DNA from: Anthoceros angustus
Lineage: Eukaryota; Streptophyta; Anthocerotopsida; Anthocerotales; Anthocerotaceae
Reading direction: 5' to 3'
DNA length: 64,000 bases
Assembly: GCA_010909165.1 (NCBI GenBank)
Contig: MU008157.1
Coordinates: 992,001-1,056,000 of the forward strand
Part shown: piece by piece, positions 33,541 through 45,169 of the stretch
Numbering within the stretch: position 1 is the first letter of the stretch
Layout: every line of letters begins with the position of its first letter
Translations under genes and position numbers: made by a program
The notes under the pieces: generated by a model
The model's database searches: none
Told to the model about the DNA's origin: nothing
The model's input: only the letters and a program-made list of their open reading frames with translations

Positions 33541-33960
33541 CTAGGAATGGCGGATCTGGAAGGTGAAGGATCCAGAGCCGATGCTTCCAGAGACGCGGGC
33601 GGTGCCACCCACATTCGCAACACAGTTGGCGAGGATGATGTTGAGGTTGTTTCCGGCGTTGGAGCAGGAGGTGCAGCTGCCCTGCGACCCACAGATGTCG
33701 ACGGACGCACTGCCTGCCACGGCCATGCTGGTGCACCCGGATGAGCTGGTCTGGCAGCACTGAGACGACCCCAGGTTGCGCACGTACTGGACGCAGGCGT
33801 TGGCGTCGCCCTGTGTGGGCGAGTTGCCGTTGGTGGTGCACGACTGCGCCATTGCCACAGGCGCTGTCGCTGCCGCGCACAGCGCCAACACGATGAATGC
33901 GCCCACGATCATGGCGCCCGCCGACCGAGATGCGGTAGAGGAAGCAACTGTCTTGGCCAT
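33541..33960 (-). CDS. Small secreted cysteine-rich protein, intact copy A2
   Basis: The only apparently complete gene in the window: ATG at 33,960, TAG at 33,541, 139 residues. A hydrophobic N-terminal signal (MIVGAFIVLALCAAA) with likely cleavage after AMAQ predicts secretion. The mature protein of about 100 residues has nine cysteines (single, single, CC pair, then GC, IC, SC, SC, NC) and ends GSFTFQIRHS. A TATA box at 34,113-34,119 (TATAAGA) lies 153 bases upstream. Compared with A1 it has three extra codon-sized bases near the signal peptide (SRSAG) and keeps the frame where the other three copies break. I do not know the family; the cysteine spacing is not that of lipid-transfer proteins or hydrophobins. 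A defence or cell-wall role would be speculation. Confidence 0.75.
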   Translation of the reverse strand: MAKTVASSTASRSAGAMIVGAFIVLALCAAATAPVAMAQSCTTNGNSPTQGDANACVQYVRNLGSSQCCQTSSSGCTSMAVAGSASVDICGSQGSCTSCSNAGNNLNIILANCVANVGGTARVSGSIGSGSFTFQIRHS

Positions 33961-34112
33961 TCTCGCAAACACTGGTGGGCGATTGCGATTCCACGTACGA
34001 GAGACTGATCGATGGATGCGGGAGAGTCTAGAGACTCAGAGTGTGATAAGCAGCAGACTTAGGCAGGCAGTGATGTGGGTGAGTGCATGCGAATACGAGG
34101 TGCCGGGTCCCT

Positions 34113-34119
34113 TCTTATA
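34113..34119 (-). promoter_or_regulatory. TATA box of the intact cysteine-rich gene
   Basis: TATAAGA on the minus strand, conserved in position and sequence with the other three copies. Confidence 0.55.
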
Positions 34120-35561
34120 GCTGCCCAGGGCCAGCCGGCCTAGGCCTACCTCTACCTCGGAAGGATATCCGGACTTGTGACAAGGACAGGCCTAGGCCTG
34201 GGAGGCTGCGTGATCGCAACACACCAAGACCGGGGCCATCATAGCCGTGCAAATTCACGGGATCATCTGCTCCAAGTGTGATGGTTGCTACGCGGCAGGC
34301 CCATACAGGCGCCTACATAGATTAAGATATACCCACAACGACTCAGAACTGACTTCAAGAGATCGGTAGGTGGCGGGTATATATATATACGGTGATCTCA
34401 CTAGTATGGGTACCGGTGGCAGATGGTTGAGAGGATTTGGACACAGTGAAAGTCATTCTTGTTTCACACAGGAATATCCTTCCAAGACTTGGAAGGAAGC
34501 TTCAATTCATGTTCCACCACAAGGCCGGTGGCTATGGACAATATAGTGGTCATCGTCTGTGGTCGTGGACCGGTGCCGGTTCTGACCAAAATGCATGTCA
34601 CCAACACTTGCACCACTGTTCTCGTCACACTCTGGAATTTCTTTCAGCCTTCTCAGAGACTTCACACGGAACTCCCGTGTGCGTAAATCATGCCGGTCTG
34701 ATTGGGACATCCTGTGTGTGTGTAAATCGTGCCAGTCTACTGGGCTCGTTGGCTTCCTTGTACTGTTCACCGCGAGATCCCCTTTTATAAAGATAAAATA
34801 CATGCACGAGACCAATGTATAGCAAAGGTTGTATGCGTGCACTACTTGCTGTTCGGTAGTGGTGAAATTAGACTCTGCCACGGTCCAGCATTCCGTTGAG
34901 TCTTAGAAAGACAAGTTTTCCAGTGATCAGTGGGATTGATTTATCAGCGGAAATCTGGAACATGGTCATTTCGGCGTGCTTCAAGCTTGAAGGAGGAGTT
35001 CATCAAGATCCTGCTTGATTACTTTTGCTGCATGTGGCAATAACAATCACACCATGTGCTCACATGCTAGATTGCGTGTGATGTCTTGGAGTGTGCAGTG
35101 GGATTGACTTAAGCAGAAGGAATGAGCTTATAGAAGAGAACGGAGAAGCAGCGGCCATGACACTGCACATGTCCAACGACACCACTGCATTCCAAATACT
35201 GTACTCTTATTGTGGACTGCACTCCACCTAATCCAAGAACTGCAGGAATTATGACTGCTGGCTTCGAAATGGCATCCATGTGATTACCCACAACAAGAGT
35301 GATAAATCAGAGCCCCTAAATGAGGCAATTGTCTGATGACTCCCACGAGCTCTATTGACAACTCCTTGTTGAGGCATCCTTTTAATTTTGAAGTCTGCTT
35401 TCTTGTGACAGTATCTGATGCTTAGAGAACTCCAATGGGAGTCGGACACACCAGAGTCTTAAAACATACAGCTGTGCCAAAGTCTCTGACCTCTGCGCGC
35501 CTTGTGCTAGCATGTGCCAGTGAGTACCCCAAGTGGTGTTCCTTCCATTACAGCACGCAAC
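34120..35561. other. Upstream flank of A2; no gene seen
   Basis: Duplicate of 4,560-6,000. It keeps the AGGCCTAGGCCT palindrome and the ATACCCAC/GCGGGTAT pair. No coding region recognised. Confidence 0.5.
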
Positions 35562-35800
35562 CATGGCCAGATGCATCTTCCAACTTGTGCTTACTTGAAT
35601 TGTTTGTTGCATGGTCGAACTTTGGAGCTCCCTCCACTTGGCCAAGTAATCATGGCCAGAAATATGGTTGCCAACAATTCGGCTCACTTGAATTGTTTGC
35701 TGCAGTCGAACTTTGGAGTTCCCTCCATTTGGGCAAGCAACCATGGCCAGATGGTTAACGTTGCCAACATGTGCTTACTTGAAATGTTTGCTGCAATCCC
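35562..35800. repeat. 89-bp tandem repeat, copy 2
   Basis: CATGGCCAG at 35,562, 35,651 and 35,742: periods 89 and 91, matching the array at 6,001. From 35,800 to 36,360 the DNA duplicates 6,240-6,800 and holds no convincing gene. Confidence 0.85.
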
Positions 35801-36363
35801 TGAAACCTCGAGGCAGCGAGCATGCCGCTTGCATTGCACCCTGTAAGCTGTATGAGTGTTGCTGGCGAGTTTCTGGAGCCCTGGACTCAGGGCCCCAGAA
35901 TATTTTGCCAGTTGATTCAATTCAGCAAGAAAGTTTGAAATTCAGCACAATGTCCAATTCTAATCTTTGTTGAAGCTCGGCAATGCTTCGGTTTTGGAGC
36001 GGCATCTTGGAGCTGAGACAGTCTCCTGTGCAGAAGAGGGACATATCCTGCTAGAAGCCCTGGGTTTTGGGGAGGTTGCGCAAGGATGCTGCGATTGTGG
36101 CAAAGAAATCCATGTAACGTTCCCTTCGGAGGCTGATTTCGGTCCGATGCAGCTTGCCGAAGCGTCACATTACAAATTAGCCTAGCAGATTTCTTTCGCT
36201 GTGTCTGCAAAGCTAAGTTGGCCTACTTCGTAAAATCGGCAAAGCCCCAAAGAAAAGAAGAATCGTAATCGCAACAATTGGAGTCGCAGTTCAGGGCTAT
36301 CTCAAATTTATCATTTGTTTTTAATACCTAAATCATATTACTGTTACGCGCGCTTACCAAACC

Positions 36364-36458
36364 CACTGGTGGCCTAGTGATGAAAAGTCTCTGCCACGGT
36401 TCACACCCGGGTTCGATTCCCGACCAATGCGTATCTTGGATCTGTTTGCTGTTTTTTT
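36364..36458 (+). mobile_element. tRNA-derived SINE head, copy 2
   Basis: Duplicate of the 6.8-kb SINE: A-box at 36,370, B-box GGTTCGATTCC at 36,410-36,420, and a T-run of seven rather than ten at 36,452. Confidence 0.6.
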
Positions 36459-37068
36459 CGATCCATGCTTCTCAGTGGGTCGCGCCCGGTGAAGTGCAGT
36501 ACACGTCCAAAGTCGAGTTTCAGCGAAGGTTGTTGCCAAATGTCCCATCGCGCGCTGGACTGAACGCATTCTCCTTTCTTCTCCGATTCGGAACTCCAGT
36601 GGCAGAATCTGGGTGAACTCGCTCACCACTTTGCTCATGCCAGGTCTGGCAGAATTAGCAGTAAGTGGCACGCAGCTCATGGCGATTTTCGCATACCTAC
36701 ACTCCGACTGTGCCTCGTAGTCGACTCCTCTGAGAGCCGGATCCACCATTGTGAACGACACTCCATTGTTCAGGGGCTCTCACCTGCGTGAGTGAGCATT
36801 GACCATGTGTTTCTGCTGTATAACATTCTGTAAGTGAAATGGGTGGCTGTCACACCAGATCCAACAACACCACTCCGAAACTGTAGGCATCGCTGTTGTT
36901 GTTGGTGAGCGTGCCATTTGTGTGCAGGTACCCGCCAACACTACTTGGGACCACCATTAGCAGCTGCGCGGAGAAGCAGCTGCCCAAGCACAGAGTCTCA
37001 TGAACAGCAAGCACTTCAGAAGTTTCAAAATGGTTCAAACTGAGCATCGGTGCTAGCAATGCGTCCAA
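36459..37068 (-). pseudogene. Receptor-like kinase C-lobe fragment, copy 2
   Basis: Same exon-intron-exon layout as copy 1, with conserved splice bases around a 72-base intron (about 36,784-36,855). Exon text is SVGGYLH, SDAYSFGVVLLDL, then MVDPALRG and ARPGMSKVVSEF. Deletions near 36,775 and an inserted A near 36,525 add frame changes. It also lacks the ATP-binding lobe, so the truncation predates the duplication. Confidence 0.65.
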
Positions 37069-37412
37069 GGAGTTTTACAGAGATCGTCATCTCTAGGGGT
37101 AAGGGCCCCATCCTAATCAAAATTGGGGTAATCTGCACCCTCGTAGTAGACAACTGACCCTAGGCTTCGGAGTTGTAAGAAGAACTCATGCTTGCATGTC
37201 CACCTTGATGCCACTCCGGGCCTGCCACGACTCGTAGGTCAGTTGAGCATCTTGTTAGGCATCCTTCCCCCTTGGCCATGAGTCGTGACAAAGCATGCGA
37301 GTGGAAGCAAGCATGACATGCTGCACGCAGAGATATATGTGCCATGCCGGGGGCTTACCTGTACCAAGATCTAGACAACCTCACTCCACACGGCGCCGAG
37401 AAACGGATGCCT

Positions 37413-38998
37413 CTAACACCGGCACTGCAGGTACAGGTCGGGCCTCCACTCGCCCGTGATAATGCGGTCCGCCTTGCCTACGATTCTGAACTCATTCGAA
37501 TACTCGTGAACGATGAAGTTCCATGTGTTGAAGTAGATGTGGTATCTCACAAGGACAGTTCCGTGATCCGGGCCTTGAAGATCCACGTCCACCCGTCCCA
37601 CGGATCCTCCGCTTCAGGCAGCAGCGACACCCTGAAGGTAAGATAAAGCATGTCGCCAGCTACCTGTACGTCGCGCAGACTAAAGCTCCCAGGTTCGTCA
37701 GCTTCAGGATCGTCAAGAAGGCAAGACGGTGGCAAAGCCGAGCAGAAGACCCAGATCTGCGCCACAAAATCCCTCGTCCACACGTTAACCTCTCTGGGAC
37801 CAGACTGCACAACCCACACAACCCTTCCTCCATGCACGCAGATGTGCTGGCCCTGCCAGCTGTGGACGAGCATGCGCGGGGCCAAACGGCCCGGGGGCGC
37901 ATCCCAGGTCCGAACATGCCTTCCGGTCGCGACGTCGAAAGCCACCAGCTTACTCTCACACCCGTCACCACAAGGACTAGAGTATAGCACCACCACCTTG
38001 CCCTGGACCAGCACCGGGGACGCCGCCATGATGGAATCGTGTTTCATGTCCTCGGAACCTGCAGAAACGTGACGGCCCAGCGGCCAAACCTGCTGCAATA
38101 CAGAGCACACTTGGGGCCACGATTGTCCATCCAGAACACTACCACCTGAAACTCGCACGCAGATCTGGATCGCCCTGCAACACCGGATCCATCCCCGAGC
38201 TCGAGGCGCCGAGGCGCCGAGCCGCTCGAGCCGTCCGGGCCTGGGCCCGGCGCTACCTGCAGCATCACCTTGTGGTGGCTCGGACCCGACATAGCCAACT
38301 GCAGCAGCACTGGCAGCCTGGTCCATGTCCCGTTGGCCAGGTTCAGCAGGCAGAGGCGGAGGGACTGCTGGGCAGATTCGGAGGGACTCCGGGATGCAGG
38401 AACTCATTCCGATTGTGCGCCAGGCACAGCAGCCCGCTCCCCGAGTACAACACGCAGCTCGGGCCCGGCGACGGGTAGAAGCCGCTCACAACGTCCTCGG
38501 GCAGGAAGCTCAAGTTCACATCGTGTACCCTAGGCACGTACCTCAGGTGGGAGGAGCAGGAGAGGATTCGGGCCACCGGTGGCCCCACACCCCCAGCATC
38601 AAGCCCGAGCAAGAAAGTGAGCGGTCGAGGTCGAGGTCGAGGTCGAGGTCGAGGTCGAGGTCGAGGTCGAGGTCGAAGTCGAGGTCGAGTCCGTGATTCC
38701 AGGGCCACCCTAGGCCTCTCCCTCTCCCTCCTCCCTCCCTCTCCCTCCGCTGCGCATGCAGGAACCTGCCGGCCCCATGGAATCGGCATGTCGGAATCCT
38801 CACCGACTCCACCCTTCCTGTATTCTCCCACAGCTTGCTCACTATCCTCCTTTGCAGATCCCGCCTCGTGCGCCGGGCCGCCTGCTCGGCCGGGGTCCGC
38901 CCTTCGTCGTCCTCCGGCTCCTGTTCTTCGCTCGTCAGATAGACCCGTTCTTCGCTCGTCAGATAGACCCGCACGTACGGGAACTGACCGTAAGCCAT
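37413..38998 (-). pseudogene. F-box/kelch-type gene, copy 2, several frameshifts
   Basis: Start ATG at 38,998. It shares the frame break of copy 1 near 38,400 and has further ones: one G lost near 38,057 and two bases lost near 37,600. A 24-bp in-frame duplication near the start (38,929-38,976) repeats VYLTSEER. The propeller-like text is otherwise the same (KVVVLYSSP, KLVAFDVATG, GRVVWVV). It is less intact than copy 1. The hexamer repeat is at 38,624-38,690. Confidence 0.55.
38624..38690. repeat. GGTCGA hexanucleotide repeat, copy 2
   Basis: More uniform than in copy 1 (mostly GGTCGA, one AGTCGA), suggesting recent homogenisation or slippage. A CT-rich run follows at about 38,717-38,750. 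Confidence 0.9.
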
Positions 38999-39645
38999 GC
39001 CTCTTGTCCCCGGAAGTTGCCAAGTCCGTCGCCGTGCGTACGTATATAAAGATCTATAATCTCGATGATCATATTTACCCTAAATATGCTTCACCCTTCT
39101 CGATGACCATGTTGACCCTCATGGATTGTTCCCGGTGTGGTGGGGCCCAGCCGGGATGCCGTCCGTGGGTGAGGGAGATGGGGGCATGGGCGTGACGCCA
39201 TATGGGCATGGAGCCATCCCATCGCACGGGCTCGCTCTCGCTCTCGCTCATGGGAAGCTAGTCCCATTGCTCAAGCGCTAGCCTTGCAACATCTCCCAGA
39301 AGGGTGCACAGCATCATGTCCATCATGTTCCACAGCCACATTACAGCCTCCGTCCCAGACGAATTCCAGGCACCAGTTTCGGATCACACACCCAAAGTCT
39401 GGAGCTCGCCTGCAGGAGGCTCTCTGATCATGAGATTCTTCGTTTTGCTCAGACGGGCTCGGCAGAGAACAGGACAGACGAGAGTCTGCGAAACTAGAAG
39501 TAAAGTGACAAAGCCTACACAAGGCTCAAGGCGGGGCCTCTACAATGTCCTTTAACCGTGCACGCAGCAAGGCTCTGTAAGTCGGAAGGAAGACAGAGCA
39601 TGGCCCAATCCGGATTGCGGGATAACGGGATTGCGGTTTTGGGTT

Positions 39646-39692
39646 TTGGTCTTGCTGAGCAGAGGATCCTCTAGACTGCTCAGCAAGACCAA
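39646..39692. repeat. Perfect 17-bp inverted repeat, copy 2
   Basis: Identical arms and 13-base loop to the hairpin at 10,073, although flanking bases differ (GAGTTTT versus GGGTTTT, CCCTC versus CTCTC). Confidence 0.85.
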
Positions 39693-39963
39693 TGAAAGTC
39701 ACTACTCTCTGAGATGAACACCAGCTTCGAACCCCTGTTTCACCACATTTCCTGTTTCAGCACAAGGCAGGGTGGCCATGGACAATATGGTGGTGGTGGA
39801 CTAGTTCTCACCAGCATGTACGTCACCACATCGGATTGGACTTCTACCTGCTAAGGGGACTGTGCCAACCTGCATCACTTGTTCGTCATACTCGGAATTT
39901 GCTTGTTGTACGCGTGCAGGGAGTGAATAAAAGGACTGAGAATTTGATCCAGATACCACGTTC

Positions 39964-40040
39964 GGTCTAGTGTGACTTCACAATCGTCATCTGACACGAA
40001 TCAGCTCCGGGTTCAATTCCCGGTGAGTGCATACGTGGGG
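39964..40040 (+). mobile_element. tRNA-like SINE head, second type, copy 2
   Basis: A-box-like GGTCTAGTGTG at 39,964 and B-box GGTTCAATTCC at 40,010-40,020, duplicate of 14,080-14,160. Confidence 0.45.
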
Positions 40041-40589
40041 ATTGTGCAGAATAGATGTGTATTTACTGTCGGTTTAAGAAAAAGGAAGTCCAAATCTGGT
40101 AGGTAGTCATTTTGAGTGACGGCCATCCGTCCTCTCCCAAGCTCGCGCTGGGCGGTGCCGGATCTCTCTCTTACCTTCCGAAGCCTCGATGACCTTTGTT
40201 TGCCTCCAGAAGAAATCTGCCGAGGAGGATGGGTGAGGCCTTGGCGATCTCCCTTGCCTAGTGTTTGTGCTGCAAGAGTTCGGCATGGTGGATCCTGCAT
40301 ACGTCGAGCATTGGACAGAAGAAGAGGAGATGTTCCTCGTCGTCTACCTCTTTGAGTTCGCAGCGTAAGCGGAGCTTCTCTTCCTAGCCAGGTTATTCCT
40401 CCCAAGCATATTTCCGAGGGAGTGGCCTCATGGGCATTTCCAAGGTTTCAATTGACAAGGGCTTGCACAGTCTGCTTGTGGCCATGCCTTGCAGGAATGG
40501 TCTAGAATGCTTCATTCTAAACTTCGGCTTGCAGGAGGAGGTTGAAGTGCCTTTGTTTTGCAACGTTTCCAGCATGCCTTCTTGTACCT

Positions 40590-40643
40590 GGTCGAGGTGG
40601 ACTGGGCATCATCCATGGTCGAGGTGGACTGGGCATCATGCAT
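40590..40643. repeat. 27-bp tandem repeat, copy 2
   Basis: Same two units as at 14,711. From 40,811 to about 40,975 lie the 84-bp repeats of the B-block. Confidence 0.9.
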
Positions 40644-41502
40644 AATATTGCAGTAATGAACCCTGGCTGTGATGCCAAAGCCTTGTACCATCAAACCGAT
40701 GTTTGCCTACAGTGGGAGGGCCAACTGTGCCTAAATCTCTAACCTCTGCGTAGGCACGTGCACGTGAGTACACCAAGTGGTGTTCCTTCCATTACCTAGA
40801 CCAAGCAAGCATGGCCAGATGGTTGCCAACTTGTGCTCACTTGAATTGTTTGCTGCAGTCGAACTTTGGAGTTCCCTCCATTTGAGCATGTAACCCATGG
40901 CCAGATAGTGGCCAACTTCTGCTCACTTGAATATGGTTGCCAACTTTTGCTCACTTGAAATGTTTGCTACAATAATTAATCCATGAAAAATCGAGGCAGG
41001 GAGCATGCCACTTGCACTGCATACCTTGTAAGCTGTATGAGTGTTGCTGGCGAGTTTTTGGGGCCTTGGACTGTGCAAAATTCTGCCAGTTGCTTCAATT
41101 CAGCAACATGTTTAGTTCAACACAATGTTCGATTTCAATAATTTTTTGAACCTGGGCAAAGCTTCGGTTTTGGAGCAGCATCTTGGAACTGAGACAGTCT
41201 CCTATGCCAAATAGTGATATTTGCTGCTAGAAGCCTTGAGTTTCGGGGAGGTAGCGGATGCTGCGATTGTGGCAAAGAAACCATGTTCGGCCCTTCGGAT
41301 CAGAGGCTGATGTTGGCCCACCGATGAAGCTTGCTGAAGTGTAGCATTACAAGTTAGCCTACCAGATTTGATTCGGTGTGACTGCAAAACTAGTTGGCTT
41401 CTTAGCAGAAACCTCCAGCCTGGATGCAGGGATGGTAGCGGGACACTGAGGAAACTGAACCTTGTCTTCCACTCATTTAAACTTGCTCCTGTCCTCTTCA
41501 CT

Positions 41503-42075
41503 TCAGGCGTGAGGGCTGCACTGGTGATATGCCAATTTGACCAAACAGTCCGAAAACCTCAAGATGCAAGACCTAAAGACCCCTACACAAGCAAGCAAGC
41601 TGAAGTCGGGCCCAAGCCCAGCAGACATGAGGTCCGCATGAAGACGACAAATCTTTGGGTGAAGACCTAGTAAAGAGTGTGCTGTGCTGTCAAGTACATT
41701 TCCACACTGGCAGTCTGGCAATCCGGTGGTAGAGTGGAAACTTGTCAAGGCATAAACTCGGGAATCTTGAAACCTACCTGCCCTCATCAAGCTAGGTACT
41801 CCAGGAGAACCAAACCTGGAACGGAATCCCAGCACACGGTCGGTTTTCACTTGGATAAGGCCACCTCTCCACGCAGCGTGCATCCAGGGTTCGGTGGCAC
41901 TTCGAAGGCAAGGCTGGCGAGGGCGACCCGATGACAGGGACACGAAATCAACTGCAAACCAAGTCGGAAATTGTATCGTTATCAGGTGAGAGTGCGCAAA
42001 ATCCTTGGAAAGTACTCGCCAAACAACGGGGGAGTCACATGACATTCCTGGTTGTTTCGAGTTTGCTTTCCACAA
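41503..42075 (-). CDS. Hypothetical open frame, copy 2
   Basis: Counterpart of 15,693-16,199, open for 190 codons because the frame extends further at its 3' end. The ATG of copy 1 is ATA here; the first usable start is a TTG. No domain recognised, so it is probably not translated as such. Confidence 0.15.
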   Translation of the reverse strand: MWKANSKQPGMSCDSPVVWRVLSKDFAHSHLITIQFPTWFAVDFVSLSSGRPRQPCLRSATEPWMHAAWRGGLIQVKTDRVLGFRSRFGSPGVPSLMRAGRFQDSRVYALTSFHSTTGLPDCQCGNVLDSTAHSLLGLHPKICRLHADLMSAGLGPDFSLLACVGVFRSCILRFSDCLVKLAYHQCSPHA

Positions 42076-42589
42076 TATGTGCCCTCAACAAAGCTTCCTG
42101 GCTTTCTGCTCATACTTCGATCGCGGTGTTTTGGAAATTTCGACCTTACGAGGACGTTGAGAGCATTCCGAAAGCAGCAAGCACAAAAGAGTACCTATAT
42201 TTAATTCAAGCAAACACAGGATGTTTACATACGCATGGGTTCATGTCAAGAACCTACGTCCAGAACTCATGACAAGTGATGTCCAGCAAGCAGTCCTGGC
42301 TTTGTCCCACACTTATTGCGATCTAAGGCGCATGCGGTCGATGTACATATGTATGGACCAGGTAGCTATGGGCACCTGCCCTCAGCTAACATTCAGAGGA
42401 TTTAGCTACAGCGCTCTGCAGAAGGATATACTCCCCTCAGCATCGCAGTACGTACAAGACACAAACGGAACACGACCATGGATCAATTCACGCCCTTGGA
42501 ACCGTAGCTCAAGGTGGCCGGAACATGAGGTATGTGCAAGACCACGCTGATGAGAGCCCGTTCGACATGCCAATGGCACGCAGCGCTCG

Positions 42590-43006
42590 TCAATCTAGGA
42601 ATGGCGGATCTGGAAGGTGAAGGATCCAGAGCCGATGCTTCCAGAGACGCGGGCGGTGCCACCACATTCGCAACGCAGTTAGCGAGGATGATATTGAGGT
42701 TGTTTCCGGCGTTGGAGCAGGAGGTGCAGCTGCCCTGCGACCCACAGATGTCGACGGACGCACTGCCTGCCACGGCCATGCTGGTGCACCCGGATGAGCT
42801 GGTCTGGCAGCACTGAGACGACCCCAGGTTGCGCACGTACTGGACGCAGGCGTTGGCATCCCCTGTGTGGGCGAGTTGCCGTTGGTGGTGCACGACTGCG
42901 CCATTGCCACAGGCGCTGTCGCTGCCGCGCACAGCGCCAACACGATGAATGCGCCCGCGATCATGGCGCTCGCCGATGCGTTAGAGGAAGCAACTGTCTT
43001 GGCCAT
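42590..43006 (-). pseudogene. Small secreted cysteine-rich protein, copy B2 (frameshifted)
   Basis: Start ATG at 43,006. The signal peptide is normal. One base is missing near 42,860 (as in B1) and one near 42,662, so neither the cysteine-rich middle nor the GSFTFQIRHS end is read in frame with the start. The TATA box TATAAGA is kept at 43,135-43,141. Confidence 0.7.
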
Positions 43007-43141
43007 TCTCGAAGCTGGTGGGCGATTCCACAAGGGACTGATCTATGCGGAGAGAAGAGACGCTCGGAGTGTGATAAGCAGCAGGCAGGGAGCGATGCGG
43101 TTGAGTAGTGCGGATACGAGCTGCCGAGTCCCCTTCTTATA

Positions 43142-44264
43142 CCTGTCCATGGCCAGCCAGCCTAGGCCTACCTCGGGAGGATATCCGAACTTGCGTACGA
43201 TCCGGATTCGGTGTCGGGCATGGACAGGCCTAGCTGGAGACGCCGTGCCGATGACGGCTTCGTTGCTGATCAAAGTGGTTTTGCCACGCGGCGGCGTCCC
43301 GTACCAGTTCCACCTACCAAGCAGATATATACCCACAACGTTCAGACTCATTGACGAGGGATCGCTCGATTGTACAGGTGGGTGGTGGGTATACCTCGAT
43401 CCGAGTACTAGCGAAAGTGGCTGATGTTGAGAGGATTTGAACGTTCTGAGTCGCTCACGTTTCTAGGCAGGAAAAGTCTTGCCCAGCTGATCACTAGACA
43501 CAAGCTTCCTACATTCCAGCGCGAGGACGGCTGGAGTGGTTCTCATGAACATTCAGATGTCACCACCTGAACTGCTTTTGTGCTGTACGTAGTGCTGTCA
43601 GTATGTAATATGGACAGGCCTGTGTGTGGGCGTGTGTGCCTGCAGTACATATTCCAGGAAGTTTACATCTCCAGTGTGGTTTGGTGTTGATACTGTCTTA
43701 AATTCGCAGTTTCTTCGTGCCGTTGTGTACGAGATCGGTACATTCGCAGTTTCTTCGTGCCGTTGTGTACGAGATCGTTTCAACTACGCTTAGTGTTTAT
43801 AAGCGCATCGTATTGAAACCAGAGGTATTTGGAACCGGTTGAGATCATCAGTGCCAGTACCATCTACAGTATGATCGAGGCGGCCCCCGCCCTGCATGAC
43901 ACATGTTCCGCATGTTTGTGATGACATCACCATGCGGCCTTGACAGGCCCTGGGAATTCACTTGGAGCGGAGAAACAAAACAATCTCTAGAAAATGAAAA
44001 CCTACCCTCCCTCAGGATACCTAGTCTCCATAAAATCATATCTGGAACGGGATTCCAGGACGAGAAAGAGGCTCCCTTCTTCGAAATGAGGGTGTCCAAA
44101 TGGCTAAGGCCAAATGGACACACCTTATAGCATCATGCGCTAAGCATGCATCCAGCGCTTACATGGTGTGCAAGTTGCCATGTACGAGAAAGAGGCTCCC
44201 TCCTCGAACGAGAGGTCTGTCCAAATGGCTTAGGGACTTTGGTACTTAACAACTTTGTACCATG
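43142..44264. other. Upstream flank of B2; no gene seen
   Basis: Duplicate of 17,263-18,387, with the ATACCCAC/GTGGGTAT arms and the 31-bp direct repeat near 43,706 and 43,746. Nothing coding recognised. Confidence 0.5.
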
Positions 44265-44830
44265 GTGTGCCCAAGCTACTTGCACCAAGGGCATCCACTC
44301 CTCCGGGCACCCCTTGAAGGGCTAAGTTGAATGTTTAACAACCGCTTGTGTGTCCATTTGAAGAAAAAGAAGATTGGGCCAACCTCAGCCATTTTAACAC
44401 ACGTTTTCCACCATTTGGCATAAACCATGAGGCTAGGTTTCATCGAGAGAATAGAAGAAGAATTTTATGAAGTCCACTAAGGATGATTTCCATATGGGAC
44501 TTGGTACTTAACAACTTGTATCATGGTGTGCCTAGGCTATTTGCACCAAGGGCATTCACTCCTTTAAGCACCCCATCCAAGTACCGATGGTGTGCCTAAG
44601 CTACTTGCACTAAGGGCATTGTGGTTCATGGTAACTTATACCATAGTGCCTAAGCTACTTGCACCAAGGGCATCCACTCCCTTTAAGCACCTCATCTAGT
44701 ACCGATGGTGTGTGCCTAAGCTACTTGCACCAAGTGGATTCACTCCCTTTAGGCACCCCATCTAAGTACAAATGGTGTGCCTAAGCTACTTACCAAGGGC
44801 ATTCACTCCTTTAGGCACCCCATCTTCAAT
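44265..44830. repeat. ~66-bp tandem satellite, copy 2
   Basis: Same units as at 18,388 but shorter overall, with patchy deletions inside units, for example ACTTACCAAGG for ACTTGCACCAAGG. Confidence 0.85.
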
Positions 44831-45169
44831 CTAGCGCAGGATGCTTAATCACGAAATTCTTATAAATGTGTGTCACCAAGTTCTTATAAATGTGTGTCCA
44901 TTTGGCAAGAAATGGCATAATCATTGTTTAATCATTTATGATTAATTTTGCTCCAATCGTGCACCAAAAGGCATTGGTGATCTAGTGGTAGAATAGTCCC
45001 AGACCCACGATTTTGAGCTCAATAGGTTTTCTAATGACACCCATGATGTCAACGTCCATGGCTTTGCCTTATTATAGCTTCAGGCTCACAATCTCCTCAT
45101 CTTCAATGGTCTACCATCTTGGCGGACGTTGTAGAAATTCTTTCTTTTCGGCGATGGTCATATTTCTAG

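Larger units (their letters stand above)
32580..39796. repeat. Duplicated A-block, copy 2
   Basis: Direct copy of 2,990-10,229. It differs by scattered substitutions and many one- to three-base indels. It ends at GGTGGTGGACT; then about 70 bases unrelated to copy 1 precede the B-block. Confidence 0.9.
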
